Program-made: the position numbers and the translations under genes
Part shown: in pieces, positions 6,244 through 9,770 of the stretch
Position numbering within the stretch: the stretch's first letter is position 1
Layout of the letters: the number at the start of each line of letters is the position of its first letter
NCBI GenBank assembly: GCA_945861175.1
Contig: CAMATR010000037.1
Span: 1 to 9,770 of the forward strand
Direction of reading: 5' to 3'
DNA length: 9,770 bases
From: Chitinophaga pinensis
GTDB lineage: Bacteria; Bacteroidota; Bacteroidia; Flavobacteriales_D; Crocinitomicaceae
Notes under the pieces: model-generated
Seen by the model: only the letters and a program-made list of their open reading frames with translations
What the model was told of the DNA's origin: nothing
The model's database searches: none

Positions 6244-7848
6244 ATGACAACAAAAACACACTTATTAGCAACACTTATTTTCAGTATACTTTTTTTTGGC
6301 TTAAGAGCTCAAGAATCTATTACTTCTCAATCCATTATAGTAAAATTTAAAAGTTCAAATATTTCTACTAATGAAGTATTGGAAAAGCGAAATTTTTTGA
6401 ATGATTGGAGATTAAAAGGGCAGATCAAAAAATCAGATAATCTCACTTACCATTATGGAGCTAATTTGCTTAGGTTAACTGCTGCGTCTGAAAAGGATCA
6501 GCTAGAAATGTTGAATGTTCTCAGAGAAAATAACACCGTAGAGTATGCTGAAATAGATGTGATTGGTAATGCTCATGGGGAAGAAAAGGTGGTGCCAAGC
6601 GACAATCAATATTACAAACAATGGGCTTTTCAAAATAATGGAAACATACCATTCACAGCCTCTAAAACAGGCGCTGATATCGAAATGGAAAAAGCATGGA
6701 AAATAGAACAAGGTGATAGTAATATTGTGGTAGCTATTCTTGATAGTGGAGTAAAAACAGATCATCCAGAATTCAGCGGTCGCCTTTGGATAAATCATTC
6801 AGAGATAGCAGATAATGGAATCGATGACGACAACAATGGATATATAGATGATATTAGAGGGTGGAATTTTGCTGATGGCTCAAACGAAGTGAATGATGAT
6901 TCTGGACATGGCACAAATATAGCCTCAATTATTGGCGCGAATGGAAATAATGGAATCGGTTTTAGCGGGGTAGATTGGAATTGTAAACTGATGGTTTTGA
7001 AAGTTTTAAAAAATGATATTGGTTATTATTCCTGGTGGGTAAGTTCTATCTATTATGCAGTCGATAATGGTGCAAATGTCATCAACATGTCATTGGGTGG
7101 TGATGTCGAATCCCAAGCGCTGAATGAAGCGATACAATATGCCCTTGACCGCAATGTTGTAGTTGTTGTTTCAATGGGAAATAAAAATTCAGATAACATT
7201 TCATATCCTTCAAATTATCTTGGTGTTATAGCTGTTGGTGCCACAAATCCTGATGACAGTCGCACTACAAGCTTCTTTTGGAGCTCAGTGAGCGGTAGTA
7301 ATTATGGAGAGCATATATCAGTTGTTGCCCCTGGTAATTTCATATATGGATTGAGTAATAAAAACAATACTGAATTTGACACCTATTTTGGTGGCACTTC
7401 TCAGTCTGCTGCATTTGTTTCAGGCTTAGCAAGTTTGTTAATAGCGCAGACACCAACGATCACACATAAAGAGGTCAAAGAGTTAATTGAAAAGACTGCT
7501 AATGATCGCGTTGGTGATCAGAAGGAAGATTTAGTTGGAAGGGATAATTATTACGGAAACGGCAGGATAAACGCATATGAGGCTCTTCTTGTGAATGCAC
7601 CGATACCATTTGAATTAAAGGAGGAAGATTTACTTGTCTTCCCAAATCCTGCAATTGATTTTATTATAGTCCGTTTTCCTTCAGAAACAGAATTGATTCA
7701 AGTTTTCAATTCATTTGGTGTGAAAGTTTTGGAACGCAGAAATAATGATGAAATTGAAGACTCAATAATTTTTGATGAAAATGGAGTTTTTTTTGTGCAA
7801 GTTTCAGCTCGAGGTCAAAAAGTCTCAAAAAAGGTTGTGCTTTTGTAA
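6244..7848 (+). CDS. Secreted subtilisin-like S8 protease with T9SS tail
   Basis: A 534-residue secreted serine protease. A signal peptide (residues 1-22, likely cleaved before QES) is followed by an I9-like propeptide region (about 28-115) and the S8 catalytic domain (about 120-450). The triad is Asp167 in AILDSG, His222 in DDSGHGT and Ser386 in GGTS, with the oxyanion Asn313 in SMGN. An acidic, Asn-rich loop DNGIDDDNNGYIDD (190-203) could bind calcium. Residues about 460-534 are a type A T9SS sorting domain: VFPNPA, a GVFFVQV strand and a final KKVVLL. The protein should thus cross the outer membrane by T9SS and lose the tail. The sequence after the Ser is unusual, GTSQSAAFVSG instead of GTSMASPHVAG. 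ATG 6244 is preferred because it directly precedes the signal peptide; ATG 6223 and TTG 6211 in the same frame would only add seven or eleven polar residues. The substrate is unknown. Confidence 0.92.
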   Translation: MTTKTHLLATLIFSILFFGLRAQESITSQSIIVKFKSSNISTNEVLEKRNFLNDWRLKGQIKKSDNLTYHYGANLLRLTAASEKDQLEMLNVLRENNTVEYAEIDVIGNAHGEEKVVPSDNQYYKQWAFQNNGNIPFTASKTGADIEMEKAWKIEQGDSNIVVAILDSGVKTDHPEFSGRLWINHSEIADNGIDDDNNGYIDDIRGWNFADGSNEVNDDSGHGTNIASIIGANGNNGIGFSGVDWNCKLMVLKVLKNDIGYYSWWVSSIYYAVDNGANVINMSLGGDVESQALNEAIQYALDRNVVVVVSMGNKNSDNISYPSNYLGVIAVGATNPDDSRTTSFFWSSVSGSNYGEHISVVAPGNFIYGLSNKNNTEFDTYFGGTSQSAAFVSGLASLLIAQTPTITHKEVKELIEKTANDRVGDQKEDLVGRDNYYGNGRINAYEALLVNAPIPFELKEEDLLVFPNPAIDFIIVRFPSETELIQVFNSFGVKVLERRNNDEIEDSIIFDENGVFFVQVSARGQKVSKKVVLL

Positions 7849-7950
7849 TTCTGTTATTACCAAATCTAGTAACCATTTACAAAAAAAAATATCCTTTCAC
7901 ATATTTATTCTAAAAATTTACTTTTTCAATAGGCTTTCTATGGGATTCTT

Positions 7951-7983
7951 TTGACTTAAATTTAGTTTTAAAGGTTATTTTTG
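7951..7983 (+). promoter_or_regulatory. Candidate Bacteroidota promoter for the beta-helix gene
   Basis: TTG at 7951-7953 and TATTTTTG at 7976-7983 match the phylum's -33 (TTG) and -7 (TAnnTTTG) elements with a 22-base spacer, inside the described 17-23 range. Transcription would start near 7990, giving a leader of about 190 bases before the ATG at 8184. In such AT-rich DNA a chance match is quite possible. Confidence 0.4.
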
Positions 7984-8030
7984 TCTTTTTTAACCAATTG
8001 AGCGTTTCGCAGGATATATTGGAAGTAAAA

Positions 8031-8057
8031 TAAAATTTTGTCTAAACCAAAATTTTA
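8031..8057. repeat. Perfect AT-rich inverted repeat
   Basis: TAAAATTTTG (8031-8040) and CAAAATTTTA (8048-8057) pair perfectly over ten bases around a seven-base loop, TCTAAAC. Each arm also contains the self-complementary AAAATTTT. It lies 126 bases before the start of the beta-helix gene and could be a leader hairpin, a protein-binding site or a weak terminator for the protease transcript. Confidence 0.55.
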
Positions 8058-8183
8058 AAAGTTAATATGAAACCCATAATTGAATTGCTTTTGCATCATA
8101 TTTTTTGAATCAGCCTTCATACTATTTTGAAATTTGATTAGTTTAATTAAAAAACTCAATACCTTTAATTATTATCCAGTAAT

Positions 8184-9770
8184 ATGAAAATATTTATTTC
8201 TATTTTATTTTCCCTGTCTACGGCAATCTCACTAGCTGCAAACTATTATGTTAACGATAATAGTGTAGCCGGAGATATTTATTGCTCTGCAGTTGGTAAT
8301 GATGCCAATGCAGGAACGGCCATTGCACCATTTGGGTCTCTTAAACATACCTTGACAGTTATTTCTGCCGGAGATTTTATTTACTTGGATGCAGGCAGTT
8401 ATTCAGGTATTACTACAGAATTTGGATTGTCAATTAATCAAGACAATGTTACAATCATTGGAGCTGGAACGAATAATACGTTATTTGTATCAAACAAGAA
8501 CAAAGGGCAGTTTTTAAAGGTTTTAGCAAACAACTTTAATATTTCTGAATTAACCATAAGAGCGTATGGTTACAACTCTGGTGGCGGAGGTTTTGCTCAA
8601 ACGATTGAAATTGGTAATGGTGTGACAACCTATTCGGGAATAATATTCACCAATGTGCAATTAGATCAGAATGGGGGAAGTTCAGGCGAATCAGCTGTCC
8701 TTGTAAAGTCGAATACTTCTTCAACCTTTAATGGTGGAGGGGCCTCTTGTAATACGGAGACATCAAATTATTCAGGAGCATTTACGATAACCGGCACCAA
8801 TATTAATATTCTTTTTGAAAATTATGTTTTTGTATTCAACAGCGGTGATTGTTTTGGGGGGAGTGCAGGTGGTTCCATTCGAGTAAAAGCAGGAAATTCA
8901 ACTCAGAATGTAACTGTAAAAAACTCTTTTTTTTCCGCAAATAACGCATGTTCTAGTACGTTTAATGGAATGGATATGTACATTGAAACTGGTAACGTAA
9001 AAGTTTATGACTGCCTTTTTGATAATTCATTATCGAAATATGCATCTGGTACTGCTATCGGCGGGTCTGTAGCAATTAGTGGAAGTCCAACTGTTTATTT
9101 TACAAGAAGTAAATTTTCTAATCATGGTCATGCTGGTCCGGGAGGGATGAGAGGGTGCGCTATAGGAAATGATGGGGGTACGGTTGCAATAGATTCATGT
9201 TTATTTACTGGTAATGCAGCAAGTAAGGCTGACGATGTGCATTGCGATGCAGGAACTATTACAGCTAGATACTGCACATGGAGTGAGGTTGGGCAGCGGT
9301 CACCAGGTACATTTTCTATGTCCTTCAGCGGAGATCCAGTTGTTTTCGAAGGTTCAGTAACAAAAGTCAATACAACTAATTCTACCTATATCCCAAATCC
9401 TTCTATACCGAGTTATACGGGTGTTTGCGGAGCTGTAATTATCACTCCTGCATGTATAGACCCAGGCCCTCCAACGGGCATTGCAACACAAACATTCTGT
9501 TCGGCTGATAGTCCGACGGTTGCCGACTTGAGTGCAACAGGAACAGGTACAATCACATGGTACGACCAGGCAACGGGTGGCACTGCTTACAACTCAACTG
9601 ATGCATTGGTTGACGGAGCTCATTACTACGCATCCCAAACCGTGGGTGGATGCGAATCTTCATCACGACTGGATGTAACGGTAACGATCGCAGATCCATC
9701 AGCACCAACTGCAACAAGTAGTTCAATTACGGAGTGTGAAGAGTCACCTATTCAGACCTTGGATGCAAAT
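8184..9770 (+). CDS. Large secreted beta-helix protein with Ig-like modules (3' end missing)
   Basis: The frame opened by ATG 8184 stays open for 529 codons to the last base of the window, so the gene is truncated by the window edge. Residues 1-19 form a signal peptide (MKIFISILFSLSTAISLAA), likely cut before NYYVND. Residues about 20-75 have the start typical of secreted right-handed parallel beta-helix proteins: YYVND, GNDANAG, APFGSLK and a GDFIYLDAGSY strand. Gly/Asn/Thr/Ser-rich helix coils follow to about 415, with repeated patterns such as V-x-V-x-x-S-x-F-x-x-N and several Cys. From about 428 comes an Ig-like module (FC at 438-439, TWYDQATGGT at 458-467, YYASQ at 481-485, CES at 490-492) of the Ig_7 / CHU_C-associated kind common in Bacteroidota, then a second begins (TECEESPIQTLDAN, 516-529). 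An adhesin or surface-binding role is inferred. A T9SS tail would be expected downstream of the window but is not seen. Catalytic activity cannot be judged. Confidence 0.88.
   Translation, partial: MKIFISILFSLSTAISLAANYYVNDNSVAGDIYCSAVGNDANAGTAIAPFGSLKHTLTVISAGDFIYLDAGSYSGITTEFGLSINQDNVTIIGAGTNNTLFVSNKNKGQFLKVLANNFNISELTIRAYGYNSGGGGFAQTIEIGNGVTTYSGIIFTNVQLDQNGGSSGESAVLVKSNTSSTFNGGGASCNTETSNYSGAFTITGTNINILFENYVFVFNSGDCFGGSAGGSIRVKAGNSTQNVTVKNSFFSANNACSSTFNGMDMYIETGNVKVYDCLFDNSLSKYASGTAIGGSVAISGSPTVYFTRSKFSNHGHAGPGGMRGCAIGNDGGTVAIDSCLFTGNAASKADDVHCDAGTITARYCTWSEVGQRSPGTFSMSFSGDPVVFEGSVTKVNTTNSTYIPNPSIPSYTGVCGAVIITPACIDPGPPTGIATQTFCSADSPTVADLSATGTGTITWYDQATGGTAYNSTDALVDGAHYYASQTVGGCESSSRLDVTVTIADPSAPTATSSSITECEESPIQTLDAN

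Larger units (their letters stand above)
7849..8183. other. AT-rich intergenic region
   Basis: These 335 bases are very AT-rich, with long A and T runs, and hold no credible gene: the short open frames seen have no recognisable protein features. Two things stand out, a promoter-like pair at 7951-7983 and a perfect 10-base-pair inverted repeat at 8031-8057. No convincing terminator for the protease gene was found just after 7848. The region probably separates the protease from the beta-helix gene and carries the latter's promoter and leader. Confidence 0.7.

Noticed and set aside
6502..6798. 98-residue reverse-strand open frame inside the protease gene
   Set aside because: Lies wholly within the S8 coding region, is rich in Phe/Ile/Tyr as expected for antisense of AT-rich coding DNA, and has no motif.
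7849..7895. Terminator after the protease gene
   Set aside because: Only four- to five-base pairings (for example GTAAT with ATTAC) could be found, too weak to call.
7772..7954. 60-residue forward open frame running past the protease stop
   Set aside because: Overlaps the protease T9SS tail in another frame and continues into T-rich spacer; Phe/Lys/Ser-rich with no protein-like pattern.
9128..9370. 80-residue reverse-strand open frame near the right end
   Set aside because: It is antisense to the open beta-helix frame, which is continuous from 8184 to 9770 with a signal peptide and clear domains.

Overview
The window looks like part of a chromosome from a Bacteroidota bacterium (Flavobacteriia- or Cytophagia-like). 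Supporting signs are the low GC content (about 35-40 % in most genes), the C-terminal type IX secretion (T9SS) sorting domain on the protease at 6244-7848, the Ig-like module at the end of the 8184-9770 protein (a type common in this phylum), the YwqK/MORN_2-type repeat protein at the left end, and matches to the Bacteroidota promoter element TAnnTTTG. Genus cannot be told from this stretch.

Layout. 59-943 (+) is an exported YwqK/MORN_2 repeat protein ending in a clear intrinsic terminator. 1038-4323 (+) is a tight three-gene operon: deoC (close to the animal DERA type), a full-length aldehyde dehydrogenase with its active site intact, and a second short ALDH-like protein lacking the whole catalytic domain. 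The last two align, from memory of the family, with the N- and C-terminal halves of the two-domain enzyme ALDH16. The operon ends at a hairpin that also serves the converging gcvH (4399-4776, -). gcvH and prfB (4925-6010, +) are divergently transcribed from a short shared region. prfB reads through in a single frame, without the programmed +1 frameshift found in many bacteria.

The right part holds two secreted proteins: a subtilisin-like S8 protease with propeptide and T9SS tail, and, after a 335-base AT-rich gap, the 5' part of a large surface or extracellular protein (8184 to the window end, no stop). The latter has a signal peptide, a long right-handed beta-helix and the start of an array of Ig-like modules. 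Base composition becomes visibly richer in GC where the Ig modules begin.

How the genes work together. DeoC splits 2-deoxyribose 5-phosphate into glyceraldehyde 3-phosphate and acetaldehyde, and the adjacent dehydrogenase could remove the toxic acetaldehyde as acetate. The non-catalytic ALDH-like protein is probably its structural partner. gcvH (glycine cleavage) and prfB (translation termination) are housekeeping genes. The protease and the beta-helix protein belong to the exported proteome, and the protease clearly uses T9SS. The most interesting item is the split ALDH16 beside a DERA-like DeoC. No mobile element, CRISPR array, tRNA or rRNA was seen.
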